This document shows positions 16,106 to 25,417 of a stretch of 64,000 nucleotides of DNA, piece by piece. Under the pieces are notes generated by a model that was given only the letters and a program-made list of their open reading frames with translations, did not search any database and was not told the DNA's origin. Positions within the stretch are counted from its first letter, which is position 1, and every line of letters begins with the position of its first letter. A program made the position numbers and the translations under genes. The DNA is from Psychrobacter sp. I-STPA6b (lineage in GTDB: Bacteria; Pseudomonadota; Gammaproteobacteria; Pseudomonadales; Moraxellaceae). The stretch is taken from assembly GCF_020662265.1 (NCBI RefSeq), contig NZ_VEWM01000017.1:23123-87122 (forward strand). Reading direction: 5' to 3'.

Positions 16106-16984
16106 TTAGATAGACTGATAAATACTAAATAATTGATAAACTTCTTGGGCTACCTGTTCTGGTATGTGACAACAGTCTTTAAAAAAGTTTTTATCAAATA
16201 TTTGGCTGATGGTTTTTTTAACAGTGTTAGGGTTGTCTATGATTTGCTGTTTGTGATTTTTAATCAATGCTAAGGCTACCGCTTCTGCTTCTGATGAATA
16301 TTCGTCCCATGCATGATTAAAATAACACCCCACAGGACCAAAGTCATGACGATAAAAGACATCGGTAATGGCAAGCATAAAGTCAGTTTGTGATGGGCTG
16401 TATTTACTTAACCAGTTTTGTTTGCAGTCATGTCGAGTATCGAAAGTTAAGGGCAAAATGGGTCGGTCATTCGGGTCGTTTAGGCGGTCGGCGGATACAA
16501 TCGTACTGGGCTTACGTAAATCTGACCATAATAATGGACTTGCACCCGATAGTGTCCCATGAATGACATCATTAAACCTCCAAACTCCCCAACGCTCACT
16601 GTCAGCACGAGAGATGGTGTAGATGATAAATTGATTAAGTCCATCGCTATCATACATTATATGTTGGCTGGCGATTTTCACACCTTGCATGGGCAATACG
16701 TCAGTATATAGTCGGTCGATATGCTCTTGAGCATAGCTGTCAGGACAGATAAATCCATGCGTATCCTTTGCGATTAACTCACAAGGCATAACAAAATCTA
16801 AGGTTTCCTCACTGTTATTAACAAAATAAATATCGTCTGTTAGGTTATCAATGGAGATGGTTTGTAAGTAAAATAAGGGTGTTTTGATTTTTGGGGTTGG
16901 GTTTTCTAAATGGTTTAATTTAGATAAGTTGGATTGTCCTGACCAAGTTAAGTTATTGATACGGTGTTGAATAAAATTGCTCAT
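16106..16984 (-). CDS. Protein of unknown function, 292 aa
   Basis: From the ATG at 16984, with GAGG eight bases upstream; the frame extends five codons further. I do not recognise the family. The N-terminus (NNLTWSG, then KIKTPLFYLQTISIDNLTDDIYFVNNS) looks like a beta-rich domain; the middle has ERWGVWRFNDVIHGTLSG, and the C-terminal third is helical with a Cys-Cys-His segment (DCCHIP). There is no signal peptide. It heads a likely two-gene unit with the YqiA-like hydrolase. Confidence 0.7.
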   Translation of the reverse strand: MSNFIQHRINNLTWSGQSNLSKLNHLENPTPKIKTPLFYLQTISIDNLTDDIYFVNNSEETLDFVMPCELIAKDTHGFICPDSYAQEHIDRLYTDVLPMQGVKIASQHIMYDSDGLNQFIIYTISRADSERWGVWRFNDVIHGTLSGASPLLWSDLRKPSTIVSADRLNDPNDRPILPLTFDTRHDCKQNWLSKYSPSQTDFMLAITDVFYRHDFGPVGCYFNHAWDEYSSEAEAVALALIKNHKQQIIDNPNTVKKTISQIFDKNFFKDCCHIPEQVAQEVYQLFSIYQSI

Positions 16985-17372
16985 TAATTTTCCTCTCATT
17001 TTATTTTTTAAAGTAAGGGTTGTAAGGTATAAGTTTTAAGATATGGATTTAAAGGTATGGTGGTTTGGTTTAAGTTAGCCACTTTTTATCATAACCAGTT
17101 GTATTTTGGTGAAATTTAAGTTTGATTAAATGTGTTTGATGTTGTGAGTTAAAAAAGTTTAAAAGTAAGATGGTTTGTGGTTGGTGATGTTTTTTATAAA
17201 AGGGTTTGTAAAAATAGATGGTTTTGTGAAGTTTGGTAGTTGTTACCTATGTGTTGTTTTATAAGTTCACTATAATAGAGAAAATCCAAAAAAGGAATAA
17301 CCTGTGATATGGTTTACGACATTAGTTGTCGTGATGTTTTAAGATATAGAATAAAATATATAGGAAATGGCG
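16985..17372. other. Gene-free spacer with strong G+T strand bias
   Basis: No credible gene is seen on either strand. From about 17020 to 17250 the plus strand is rich in G and T and has very little C, unlike the flanking coding DNA. TATAAT occurs at 17271-17276 but without a convincing -35 box. The spacer must contain the divergent promoters of the 292-residue gene and the small membrane protein. Confidence 0.6.
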
Positions 17373-17672
17373 ATGATGGATACAAACTCAAATAACAGCT
17401 CTAGCTTGAATCAATCAGTTATGTTGTCCATTATTGTGAGAGCTATTGGGCGGATAATAATTAGTGTGCTGATTGCCACTTTTGGATTTTATTTGGCATT
17501 TATGTCCACAGTTGGACCAACCATTGCCCCAGAGGTGTGGGACGGTGATTTGGATATGTTAATACGATTAAGTGTTTTGGGGCTTGGGTTTTTAACCATG
17601 ATTGGGGCAGTAGTTTGGTTGATTTTTCCTGTGGCGAAACGGGTATTTGCTATGCTGAATAAGTCGTTGTAA
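17373..17672 (+). CDS. Small membrane protein of unknown function, 99 aa
   Basis: The ATG at 17373 is preferred because AGGA at 17362-17365 lies seven bases upstream; an in-frame ATG at 17367 overlaps it too closely. An N-terminal Ser/Asn-rich tail precedes two transmembrane helices (about 23-45 and 63-88) with an acidic loop (PEVWDGDLD) between. No family is recognised. It is divergent from the 292-residue gene and convergent with the DNA methyltransferase gene. Confidence 0.7.
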   Translation: MMDTNSNNSSSLNQSVMLSIIVRAIGRIIISVLIATFGFYLAFMSTVGPTIAPEVWDGDLDMLIRLSVLGLGFLTMIGAVVWLIFPVAKRVFAMLNKSL

Positions 17673-17758
17673 TTTTATGATGGTATGTTGATGTTATTGT
17701 TAGTTAAGACAGTGGTTAAGGTGGTTTGGTATCACTATCATCAATGTGGTTAATGTGG

Positions 17759-18712
17759 CTAAATCAATGCCAAAATACCCTCAGCAATCCTTTTTATCAA
17801 TGGTACAGTAACAGAGTTACCTGCCTGCATATATAGTTTACTCATCGCCATATTCTCAGGCAAGATAAAATCTTTGGGGTATCCTTGAAATAAAAAACAC
17901 TCTCTTGGGGTTAGTTTACGAATACCATAATTGTCTTTAATTAAAGGCACATTATGCCCACCTGTTCCCATATTAGCTGTTAGGGTAGGGCAGACATTAT
18001 TTTTATTTTCACGGACATACACCCGTCGCCATTGATATAAGGTATCTTGACTGGTCATATTTTTGATAAGTTCAGGATAGTATTTATGGGTTTTTGCATA
18101 ATAAAACTTATCCTCTTTTTTATCATCAATATTGATAATATCATGAATGGTTTTTTTAAGGGTTATTGGTTCTGGAAATTGAAAATCTTGATGGTTTTTG
18201 ACACTTTTAGGGTCAAAGGCGACAATAAATATTCGCTCTCGATTTTGTGGAATATTGGCATATTCCATGGTGTTTAATACTTGATAATAAACTTTATAGC
18301 CAAGCTTTGCTTCTAAGGTCGATAAAATCACTTTAAAAGTATTGCCTTTATCATGCCCGACTAAGTTTTTGACATTTTCTAAAAAGACAACTTTGGGGCG
18401 GTGTTTGGTAATGATTTGTTCAATATCAAAAAACAATGTACCACGAGTATCTGCAAAGCCTTTTTGATAGCCTGCGATAGAAAATGCTTGGCAAGGAAAG
18501 CCTGCACATAAAATATCAAAGTTATCTGGGATTTGTTGTTTGATGTCATCTTGAGTGATGTCGCCTTTGGGCTGTATGCCGTGATTTTGTTCATAGGTAT
18601 GGCAGGCATTAGGTTCAATTTCACTGGCAAATACACATTGCCCGCCCAAGCTCTCTAATGCCAAATGAAAGCCACCAACACCTGCAAATAAATCAATAAA
18701 GGTAAAAGCCAC
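17759..18712 (-). CDS. DNA (cytosine-5) methyltransferase, orphan
   Basis: 317 residues with the C5-methyltransferase motifs in order: I DLFAGVGGFH, IV GFPCQAFS (catalytic Cys74), VI ENV (112-114), VIII QNRERIF, IX KLTPRECF-QGYP and X QAGNSVTVP. The short target-recognition region (about 195-260) contains WRRVYVRENK and TLTANMGTGGHNVP. The recognition sequence cannot be read. No restriction endonuclease, Vsr or specificity gene flanks it (priA upstream, a small membrane protein downstream). It is therefore either an orphan regulatory or protective methylase or the survivor of a lost restriction-modification system. Confidence 0.95.
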   Translation of the reverse strand: MAFTFIDLFAGVGGFHLALESLGGQCVFASEIEPNACHTYEQNHGIQPKGDITQDDIKQQIPDNFDILCAGFPCQAFSIAGYQKGFADTRGTLFFDIEQIITKHRPKVVFLENVKNLVGHDKGNTFKVILSTLEAKLGYKVYYQVLNTMEYANIPQNRERIFIVAFDPKSVKNHQDFQFPEPITLKKTIHDIINIDDKKEDKFYYAKTHKYYPELIKNMTSQDTLYQWRRVYVRENKNNVCPTLTANMGTGGHNVPLIKDNYGIRKLTPRECFLFQGYPKDFILPENMAMSKLYMQAGNSVTVPLIKRIAEGILALI

Positions 18713-18778
18713 GCCTACTGCCCCGTTGTTTGTTTCAGTTGTGTTCAGTTGATAAAGCGGGGTATTTTAACACACTAG

Positions 18779-21055
18779 CTACCAACCCACAGGGTCAATA
18801 TCTAAGGTGAGTTTTAGATATTTTGCCGAAGGTAGTTGCAACACTTGCTCCCACCATTGTTGCAGGATTTGATGTAGGTGAGGGCGGTTTTTGCTCAGTA
18901 GTAATATCTGAGCGTGATAACGGCTGTTTTTTTTGTGCATTGGTGCATCAATAGGTCCTAACACTGCTAGCTCGTTTGGTGTGGGCAAAATAGCCAACGC
19001 ATCTTTTAATGCCTGATTGGTACGCTCACTGGTTTTGCCCTCACAGCGAATCAGAGCTGCATGCGTGTAGGGCGGCAAACCCATGACTTGGCGTTCGTGT
19101 AGTAGCTGATGGGCAAAGGCAAGATAGCCATCTTTGACCAGTTTTAGTAGTAATGGATTGTCAGGTTGCACCGTTTGGATAAGCACCTTTCCTGCTTTAT
19201 CGCCCCGTCCAGCCCGACCAGCCACTTGAATAATAAGTTGGGCAGTATGCTCAGGCGAACGAAAATCTGCTGACAAAAAACCTCTATCTGCATTGGGCAA
19301 CACGACTAGGGTGACATTGGGAAAGTGGTGACCTTTGGCAACCATTTGTGTGCCAACCAAAATAGCAGGCTTGCCTTGATTAATCCGCCGATAGATATCT
19401 TCCCAACTGTCTTTACGGCGGGTGGTATCGCGGTCAATTTGGATAATGGGGTAGGTGGTTTTACTGGTCTGCGGATTGGAAAAAATAGCGTGTAGGCTTT
19501 CGCTCAGCCGTGTCGTTCCCATGCCCACAGGGTCAATATTTTGGCTACCACAATCAGGGCAAGCTTTTGGAATATGTGCCTGCCAGTCGCAATGATGGCA
19601 TTTAAGATAAGAAGGTTTGTGCTGCTCAAGTTGGCTATGATGGACGGTCAAATGTGCCTCACAGCGTGGACAGTCTGCCTGCCAACCACATGCCCCACAC
19701 AATAGCACAGGGGCATAACCTCGCCGATTTAAAAACACCAAAACTTGCTCACCTGCCTCTAATGTCTGTCGAATGGCGTTGATGGTGTCAGAGGTGAGTC
19801 CTGTATTTTGTGGTTGTCCATCTGGCTGTTGGCTGTATTCAGTGGGTTTGTCACGAGCATCCACCAGTTGTAGATTGGCGGTGGTGGCGTGTCCTGCTCG
19901 TTTAGTCAGTTGCAGTTCGGTCAGCTTGCCATCAGTGACCAATTTAAGCTGTTCTAGGGATGGCGTTGCCGTTCCTAATACCACTGCTATTCCTAACTGA
20001 TAACCTCGATACAGTGCCACATCTGCCGCTTGATAGCGTAGGGTATCTTGCTGTTTGTAGGATAAATCATGTGCCTCATCGACAATAATTAAGCCCAGAT
20101 TGGCAAAGGGATACAGTAAGGTTGAGCGAGTACCGATGACGATTTGAGCATGACCTTGACGGCAATCTTGCCAGCCTTGCATACGTTGGCTGTTATTTAA
20201 CCCTGAATGTAGCAACAAAATATTGGCAGCAAAGCGACTGGCAAAGCGGGCTTTGGTTTGCGGTGTTAGCCCAATCTCTGGCACTAATACCAAAACTTGT
20301 TTGCCTGCCTCAAGCACAGGTTGCATGGCTTGCAGATATACTTCAGTTTTACCACTGCCAGTGACCCCATTGAGCAAAAAGCCTTGATATTGGTTTTGCT
20401 CACAGGCATGATGAATTTGCTGGACGGCAACTTGTTGCTCATCGTTTAAATCTAAGGGTAGTTTTGCCAAACTCACAGGCAGTGGGGCAGGTTTTTGTTC
20501 AAAATAATGCTCAATTAAGCCATTATCCTCAAGGCGTTTTAAAAAGGGACGCTCCATGCCTTCCATCAGCAAAATATCTTCACTTGCCCCATTTTTACCA
20601 TGTAGCTTGAGCATGGCAAACTGCTGTTTTTGTTTTTTGGCATTACTATGAAAATCATCTTCAGTGACGTTAGGCAATACTCGCCAATGGCGAATCAGCA
20701 AATCCAGTGGTTTGCCTTGACGGATAAGGGTGGGTAGCATGACTGCCAGCACATCACCAAGCGGGTAATGGTAATAACGGGCAAGCCATCGGGCAAGATT
20801 AAGCATTGGCTCATCAAGTAACGGCTCATCATCAAGGACTTTTTTTATCGGTTTGAGTTTGCTAGGGTCAATGGGACAATCACTAGCATTGATATGAGCG
20901 ACCACAATACCGATAAGCGTTTGTCGCCCGAATGACACTTGCACTCGACTACCTATTGGCGGTAGAGGGGCGTTGTTAGAGCTGGAAGAATGTGCGGGGG
21001 GAAGGTAATCAAACACCCGATAAAGCGGCACAGGTAGGGCAACACTGACAAGCAT
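18779..21055 (-). CDS. priA: Primosomal protein N' (replication restart helicase PriA)
   Basis: 758 residues. The N-terminal 3'-binding domain opens VSVALPVPLYRVFDY. Walker A is GVTGSGKTEVYL, Walker B DEAHD, with GTATPS (motif III) and QVAGRAGRGD (motif VI). A zinc module has CGACGWQADCPRC and a second Cys group near CHHCDW and CPDC. PriA reloads the replicative helicase at stalled forks. The helicase motifs and cysteine pairs look intact. ridA and spoT lie upstream on the same strand, with 39 bases between priA and ridA. Confidence 0.97.
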   Translation of the reverse strand: MLVSVALPVPLYRVFDYLPPAHSSSSNNAPLPPIGSRVQVSFGRQTLIGIVVAHINASDCPIDPSKLKPIKKVLDDEPLLDEPMLNLARWLARYYHYPLGDVLAVMLPTLIRQGKPLDLLIRHWRVLPNVTEDDFHSNAKKQKQQFAMLKLHGKNGASEDILLMEGMERPFLKRLEDNGLIEHYFEQKPAPLPVSLAKLPLDLNDEQQVAVQQIHHACEQNQYQGFLLNGVTGSGKTEVYLQAMQPVLEAGKQVLVLVPEIGLTPQTKARFASRFAANILLLHSGLNNSQRMQGWQDCRQGHAQIVIGTRSTLLYPFANLGLIIVDEAHDLSYKQQDTLRYQAADVALYRGYQLGIAVVLGTATPSLEQLKLVTDGKLTELQLTKRAGHATTANLQLVDARDKPTEYSQQPDGQPQNTGLTSDTINAIRQTLEAGEQVLVFLNRRGYAPVLLCGACGWQADCPRCEAHLTVHHSQLEQHKPSYLKCHHCDWQAHIPKACPDCGSQNIDPVGMGTTRLSESLHAIFSNPQTSKTTYPIIQIDRDTTRRKDSWEDIYRRINQGKPAILVGTQMVAKGHHFPNVTLVVLPNADRGFLSADFRSPEHTAQLIIQVAGRAGRGDKAGKVLIQTVQPDNPLLLKLVKDGYLAFAHQLLHERQVMGLPPYTHAALIRCEGKTSERTNQALKDALAILPTPNELAVLGPIDAPMHKKNSRYHAQILLLSKNRPHLHQILQQWWEQVLQLPSAKYLKLTLDIDPVGW

Positions 21056-21094
21056 TATCGGGTTTCCTTAGACTATTTGTTTAATGAAATAAAT

Positions 21095-21490
21095 TTAACC
21101 TTCTAGCACCATAATGGCTTCAATCTCTACCACTGCCCCTTTAGGTAGGGCTGCGACTTGTACGGCAGCGCGGGCAGGGTAGGGCTCTTGCAGACGTGCG
21201 ACAAATACTTCATTTAAGGCAGCAAAGTCATTTAGGTCGGTTAAATAGACGTTAAATTTGACCACATCTTTAATTGAGCCACCAGCCGCTTGGCAGACTG
21301 CTTCGATATTATCAAAGACTTGCTTTGCTTGTGCGTTAAAGCCATCTTGTAGCTCCATCGTAGCAGGGTCTAGTCCAATTTGTCCTGATAAATAAACGGT
21401 ATGACCACTGCCATTGCTGACTTTGACGGCTTGTGAATATGTGCCAACAGCAGCAGGGGCATTATCGGTATGTATGACTTCACGTGACAT
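21095..21490 (-). CDS. ridA: 2-iminobutanoate/2-iminopropanoate deaminase
   Basis: 131 residues of the RidA/YjgF/UK114 family. [22 protein letters not shown] and the closing [21 protein letters not shown] contain the conserved Arg and Glu that bind the imine intermediate. It hydrolyses reactive enamine/imine products of PLP enzymes in the cytoplasm. It lies 49 bases downstream of spoT on the same strand, with priA following. Linkage of ridA to spoT is seen in many gammaproteobacteria. Confidence 0.95.
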   Translation of the reverse strand: MSREVIHTDNAPAAVGTYSQAVKVSNGSGHTVYLSGQIGLDPATMELQDGFNAQAKQVFDNIEAVCQAAGGSIKDVVKFNVYLTDLNDFAALNEVFVARLQEPYPARAAVQVAALPKGAVVEIEAIMVLEG

Positions 21491-21539
21491 AAAAATTTTC
21501 CTTGTTAAGTTATTAAGTTTATAAGTTTAAATGATTAAA

Positions 21540-23972
21540 TTAAGAAGCAGATGGACTGTCAGCTTCAGGTTTACTATTGGCTTTAACCTCACCTTTATTT
21601 TCAGGCTTGCCACCTTTGTTTTTATCAGCATTTCTGTCAGGGTCATCGTATTGATATAAGCGGGCGACGTTTGGGAAACCCAGATGTGGACGCAAGGCTC
21701 GGATACCCTCTGATAAGTGGTTGCGACTGCGTACTACCACATGAATGATGGTATCGCTGGTGCGCACATTGACCTTTTTTACCCCAATATTGACTTGGCG
21801 TAGCTCATAAATGGCTTGGCTAACTTGCTCTTCAGTTAGTGCTAAATTAAGCTTTAGATAAACGGTAAAGTGCGCTCGGTCACTGGGGTGCTTGATACGG
21901 CTATTAATGGTTTCTTCATCAAGCCAGTGTAGTTGAAACAACTGGTAAGGGGAAAAATCACGAATATTATCCAAAGAATAGCATTTATGACGGTGTAATA
22001 CCAAGCCATCACGTGATAAATGCCCCATGATTGGGTCGCCGTATATGGGGTTACAGCACTTGGCAAAGTCAATCTCAAGCCCTGCCATATCTGCTAATAG
22101 TTGCTGAGGCAGTTGCATACCTTGTGCTTGAGCATTAGCCTGTTTTAGGGCAATTTCTTCACTAAATAAACGTGAAACGACCAGCTGTGGCAATAATGAA
22201 CCGGCACTGATTTGTTCAAATAAGGCATTTTTATCATCAATATTGCGCCAAGTGAGTAGGCTTTGCCAATCTTCATCCGTTAGGTCGGTTAATGACTTGT
22301 CATAGGTTTTTAATGCCCTATCTAAGGCTTGCATACCATGTTGACGTTGCTCATCATTAGATAAATCTTTCAGCCAGTGGCGTAGTTGACGACGGGCTTT
22401 GTTGGTCACTACAAAGCCTAACCATTCAGCTTTAGGTTTTGCTGACTTATCGACTTCAATCTCTACCGTTTGACCATTTTTAACCACGGTTCCCAGTTTG
22501 GCAGGCTTATTATCAATATTAGCCCCTACCGCAATGTTACCAACCATTGGACCGACGGCATAGGCAAAGTCTAACGCAGTTGCCCCTCGTGGTAGCTCAT
22601 ATGCCCGACCTTGTGGACTATAACAAAGGATTTTGCGCTCGTTTAGGTAGCTTAATAGGTTTTCAATCACATCCACTGTTGAGGAAGGGTCTTCATCATC
22701 AATATCTGAGTAACGGTTGATGATGTCTTTCATATTACGTAGTGATGCTTGAATCACTGACTGGCTAACCTCTGAAGCATGCTCTGCACCAATGACCCCT
22801 AAACGTGCGGCTGCTTGCATTTTTTGGGTTAAAATAGTGACTTTGATGGTATCATTTTCATTTTCATAGGTCAGTGTCATTGACTGATTACCACCAGGAC
22901 GTGGACGGCGGATATTGTCCTCAATATGCTCATCATCAATCTGATAGCGCTGTTTAAGGTATTCTAATAGCTTGTAACAATCATCTGTATTATCAAGTAC
23001 AATTTCAAAGGCATATTGGCGTAGTAAGGTGTTCATTTCACCACGATTGCGAAAGAATTGCCGATACATATTGACCTTGTTATCTAACACTCGTACATGC
23101 CCAGTTAGTTTTAGCTTATCGAGTAGATGCGTTAAATAGCGCTGTATGGCATCTTTTTGAAAATTACGTCCCAGCCCTTGCTGTAACAGTTTATCTGACA
23201 TTTTGGTATACATCACAGGGTCTTGGTTGCGATAACACAGTACTTCAATATAGTCAGCAATGTCATTTAGCCCCATGATACGAGCAAATGGCACATAAAA
23301 CTGTAGTGTCTCTTTGGCGGTGGCTTTTTGTTTTTCAGGGCGTACCGCATCAAGGGTCGACATATTGTGCAGGCGGTCAGCTAGTTTGACAATCAATACG
23401 CGTGGGTCATCAAGGGTAGCGGTTAAAATTTTATGAAAAGTTGCTGATTTATTTTGTTGTTTGTTGTGTTTTGAGGATTTAAGCTTAGTGACACCATCGA
23501 CCAATCGTGCCACCACTTCACCATAACGTGTCACCAAATCCTCATGAGTGACTTCCGTATCTTCTACCGTATCATGCAAAATCGCAGCAATGATGGTATC
23601 TCGGTCAAGGTGAAAGCCTGCTAAAATCTCAGCCACAGCGATGGGGTGGGTAATGTATGGTTCACCTGATTTGCGTTTATCTTTGATATGAGCGATATCA
23701 CCAAATTGGCAGGCATCAATCACATCTTGATATTCTTTTGGGCTTAGATAAGCTACAGCACGGAGTAGGTTGAGTCGAGCCTCATCGACTAAATGATGGC
23801 TAAGTTTTGGTAGCTGAGCAAGCTCAGTTGCTGTCAGCCCTCGTTGAGGGCGTTTGGCATTATTTGTGATGACTGTATCTGCACCCTCTGTAGAGCTGTC
23901 ATTACTAGATGGCTGTATAAGCTTAGCAGAAGGTGTGGGTTTGTTTGTCGAGTCAGTTGGTGGCTTAAACAT
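21540..23972 (-). CDS. spoT: (p)ppGpp hydrolase SpoT with degenerate synthetase domain
   Basis: 810 residues. The HD hydrolase domain is intact (ITHP, then ILHDTVEDT with His133-Asp134 and Glu137-Asp138; DRLHNMSTL near 199-207). The next domain occupies the synthetase position (about 265-420) but has lost its signatures: the usual YQSLHT is NQSMTLTY (362-369) and the usual EVQIRT is KVTILTQ. TGS (about 455-520), zinc-finger-like CCNP and ACT domains follow, then a Lys/Glu/Pro-rich tail. This agrees with reports that Acinetobacter SpoT is a hydrolase only, so a separate RelA should make (p)ppGpp. The usual gmk-rpoZ-spoT cluster is interrupted by a 1-kb spacer. Confidence 0.95.
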   Translation of the reverse strand: MFKPPTDSTNKPTPSAKLIQPSSNDSSTEGADTVITNNAKRPQRGLTATELAQLPKLSHHLVDEARLNLLRAVAYLSPKEYQDVIDACQFGDIAHIKDKRKSGEPYITHPIAVAEILAGFHLDRDTIIAAILHDTVEDTEVTHEDLVTRYGEVVARLVDGVTKLKSSKHNKQQNKSATFHKILTATLDDPRVLIVKLADRLHNMSTLDAVRPEKQKATAKETLQFYVPFARIMGLNDIADYIEVLCYRNQDPVMYTKMSDKLLQQGLGRNFQKDAIQRYLTHLLDKLKLTGHVRVLDNKVNMYRQFFRNRGEMNTLLRQYAFEIVLDNTDDCYKLLEYLKQRYQIDDEHIEDNIRRPRPGGNQSMTLTYENENDTIKVTILTQKMQAAARLGVIGAEHASEVSQSVIQASLRNMKDIINRYSDIDDEDPSSTVDVIENLLSYLNERKILCYSPQGRAYELPRGATALDFAYAVGPMVGNIAVGANIDNKPAKLGTVVKNGQTVEIEVDKSAKPKAEWLGFVVTNKARRQLRHWLKDLSNDEQRQHGMQALDRALKTYDKSLTDLTDEDWQSLLTWRNIDDKNALFEQISAGSLLPQLVVSRLFSEEIALKQANAQAQGMQLPQQLLADMAGLEIDFAKCCNPIYGDPIMGHLSRDGLVLHRHKCYSLDNIRDFSPYQLFQLHWLDEETINSRIKHPSDRAHFTVYLKLNLALTEEQVSQAIYELRQVNIGVKKVNVRTSDTIIHVVVRSRNHLSEGIRALRPHLGFPNVARLYQYDDPDRNADKNKGGKPENKGEVKANSKPEADSPSAS

Positions 23973-24240
23973 GGCTAAACTGTCCTAATATTCTAGATTG
24001 TTTGGTAAAGGATGTGACAATGCGCCACTGGATTCCTTACCATAACAGTATTAATTTTTGGTAAAAAGTGATATCAATAATTAAAAAACCATGCTATTAA
24101 TAAAGCTGAATTACTGTGGTGATGTGGTAATAAATACTTCAAAACACTTGACCATACTATCTATCTACAGATGTTACTTTGATAAATTCAGCGAGTGCTA
24201 TTTATAATTCAAAATAGTTAATTAATAAGCACGTTTTTAT

Positions 24241-24360
24241 TAGGGTTTGTTGAGTAGTCATCTTCATAGGAAAAATTTAGTCAATTTTTACATGAAAGTA
24301 TAAAATAGCTGTATTCCTTGTAGATACTAGCCTAATGGGATAAATGCTCAACAGACCCTA
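24241..24360. mobile_element. Probable MITE, 116 bp with 12-bp inverted repeats and TA duplication
   Basis: The left end, TA then GGGTTTGTTGAG, and the right end, CTCAACAGACCC then TA, are inverted copies with one mismatch. They enclose 92 bases with no coding capacity. TA flanks and the GGGTYTGTTGA terminus resemble elements mobilised by IS5-family transposases that duplicate TA. No transposase with such ends is present in the window. Confidence 0.6.
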
Positions 24361-24482
24361 GATTGAATAAAAAGTTATGCTCACTGCTTATCTAGGTTGT
24401 TTATTTCTGGTGCTTATTTATCTAATATCAGATTTATAGCATGCAACAGAACACCTTTATTAAAATAAGTAGTGTCAAAAAA

Positions 24483-24523
24483 GTCGCTTAGGTATGTAAC
24501 CAATGGTAACAAACATAAGCGAC
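24483..24523. repeat. 41-base hairpin, 19-bp stem with three mismatches
   Basis: GTCGCTTAGGTATGTAACC pairs with GGTAACAAACATAAGCGAC around a three-base loop AAT, with 16 of 19 positions paired. No T-run follows on either strand, so a simple intrinsic terminator is unlikely. It could be an IS end, a protein-binding palindrome or part of a small RNA. Confidence 0.55.
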
Positions 24524-24818
24524 AAGAATGATTGATAGCAATCAGTCGGTTAAATTGCATAAACTTAATAATTTGCATATTCATCATCTACAAATGAAAA
24601 AAATCATGCACCAATGCCAAAATAATAGACATCTGTGTCATGAGTTTTATTCCTATGCTCTTCTAATTAATCCTAAAATCCTGCTTGTGTCAACCCCAAA
24701 TAACCATAATAATATATTTTTATAAAAAAATAGACAAAAAGACATTTTTTGTGGTTATCTGGCGTATTTTGAAGATTTCATTTACAAAATAGATGAAGAT
24801 GTCAACGATTAGACGTAA

Positions 24819-24854
24819 AAAAGCCACAATAAGTGGTTTCTTATTGTGGCTTTT
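24819..24854 (-). terminator. Terminator of the gmk-rpoZ unit
   Basis: A perfect 15-base-pair stem (AAAAGCCACAATAAG with its complement) and six-base loop. On the minus strand it is followed by a run of six T. Confidence 0.85.
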
Positions 24855-24989
24855 GTTATCAACATGATGATAGACGTGGCATGTTAAAAATCAGACAAAG
24901 TTGATTTGTAATAACAGTAGTTTATTGACAGTAAGCTATTAACTAAAGCATTAACTAAAAAGAGCCAGTCTTTTTTGCATCAGGCAACT

Positions 24990-25250
24990 TTAGAATCCAT
25001 GTCCACTGCTTAGAGCCAAGTCTAAAGAGTTGGTCGTAAAATGATGCTCAGGTTGCTCTAAAATATCACTGGTGATATGTCCAGCTGCGATTTCACGAAG
25101 CGCCAAAACAGTGGGTTTATCATTATCAACCTCAACGGTTGGCTCAGCGATGCCTTTGGCGAGTTGATGGGCGCGTTTGCTAGCGACCAAAATCAACTCA
25201 AAGCGATTTTCAACATTATCTAAGCAATCTTCTACAGTGACACGTGCCAT
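24990..25250 (-). CDS. rpoZ: RNA polymerase omega subunit
   Basis: 86 residues. [24 protein letters not shown] begins with the family signature, followed by ASKRAHQLA and the helix [11 protein letters not shown]. Omega helps fold and assemble beta-prime into core polymerase and takes part in ppGpp binding. It lies downstream of gmk on the same strand (167 bases between), with a strong terminator beyond. The C-terminal tail ([19 protein letters not shown]) is divergent, as is normal. Confidence 0.96.
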   Translation of the reverse strand: MARVTVEDCLDNVENRFELILVASKRAHQLAKGIAEPTVEVDNDKPTVLALREIAAGHITSDILEQPEHHFTTNSLDLALSSGHGF

Positions 25251-25417
25251 ACTAACCTCTATTAATGAAACTTGATTTTTCTCTGTCTTAATATGAGCAG
25301 TGATAAAAATAAATAGTGACTGACCCGATTAAGAAGAAAATAAGAATAACTGCCTATTATACCAAAAATAGCGGAGAAAAACTGCTATAAAACTGACTAT
25401 ACAGGGCGATTGTATGC

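Larger units (their letters stand above)
23973..24989. other. 1-kb spacer between spoT and rpoZ without a convincing gene
   Basis: This AT-rich stretch separates genes that are adjacent in many gammaproteobacteria. It holds a likely 120-bp MITE (24241-24360), a 41-base near-perfect hairpin (24483-24523), a weak 65-codon frame (24528-24725) without a ribosome-binding site, a 28-codon open tail ending at 24812 (YLAYFEDFIYKIDEDVND), and the rpoZ terminator (24819-24854). It looks like debris of past insertions. Confidence 0.6.

Noticed and set aside
17759..18712. Complete restriction-modification system
   Set aside because: Only the methyltransferase is present; neighbouring genes are priA and an unrelated small membrane protein.
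24528..24725. 65-codon frame in the spoT-rpoZ spacer
   Set aside because: No ribosome-binding site, starts inside debris beside a hairpin, and the sequence resembles no protein I know.
24726..24812. 28-codon open tail ending YLAYFEDFIYKIDEDVND
   Set aside because: It looks protein-like but has no start and is too short to assign; mentioned only as possible debris.
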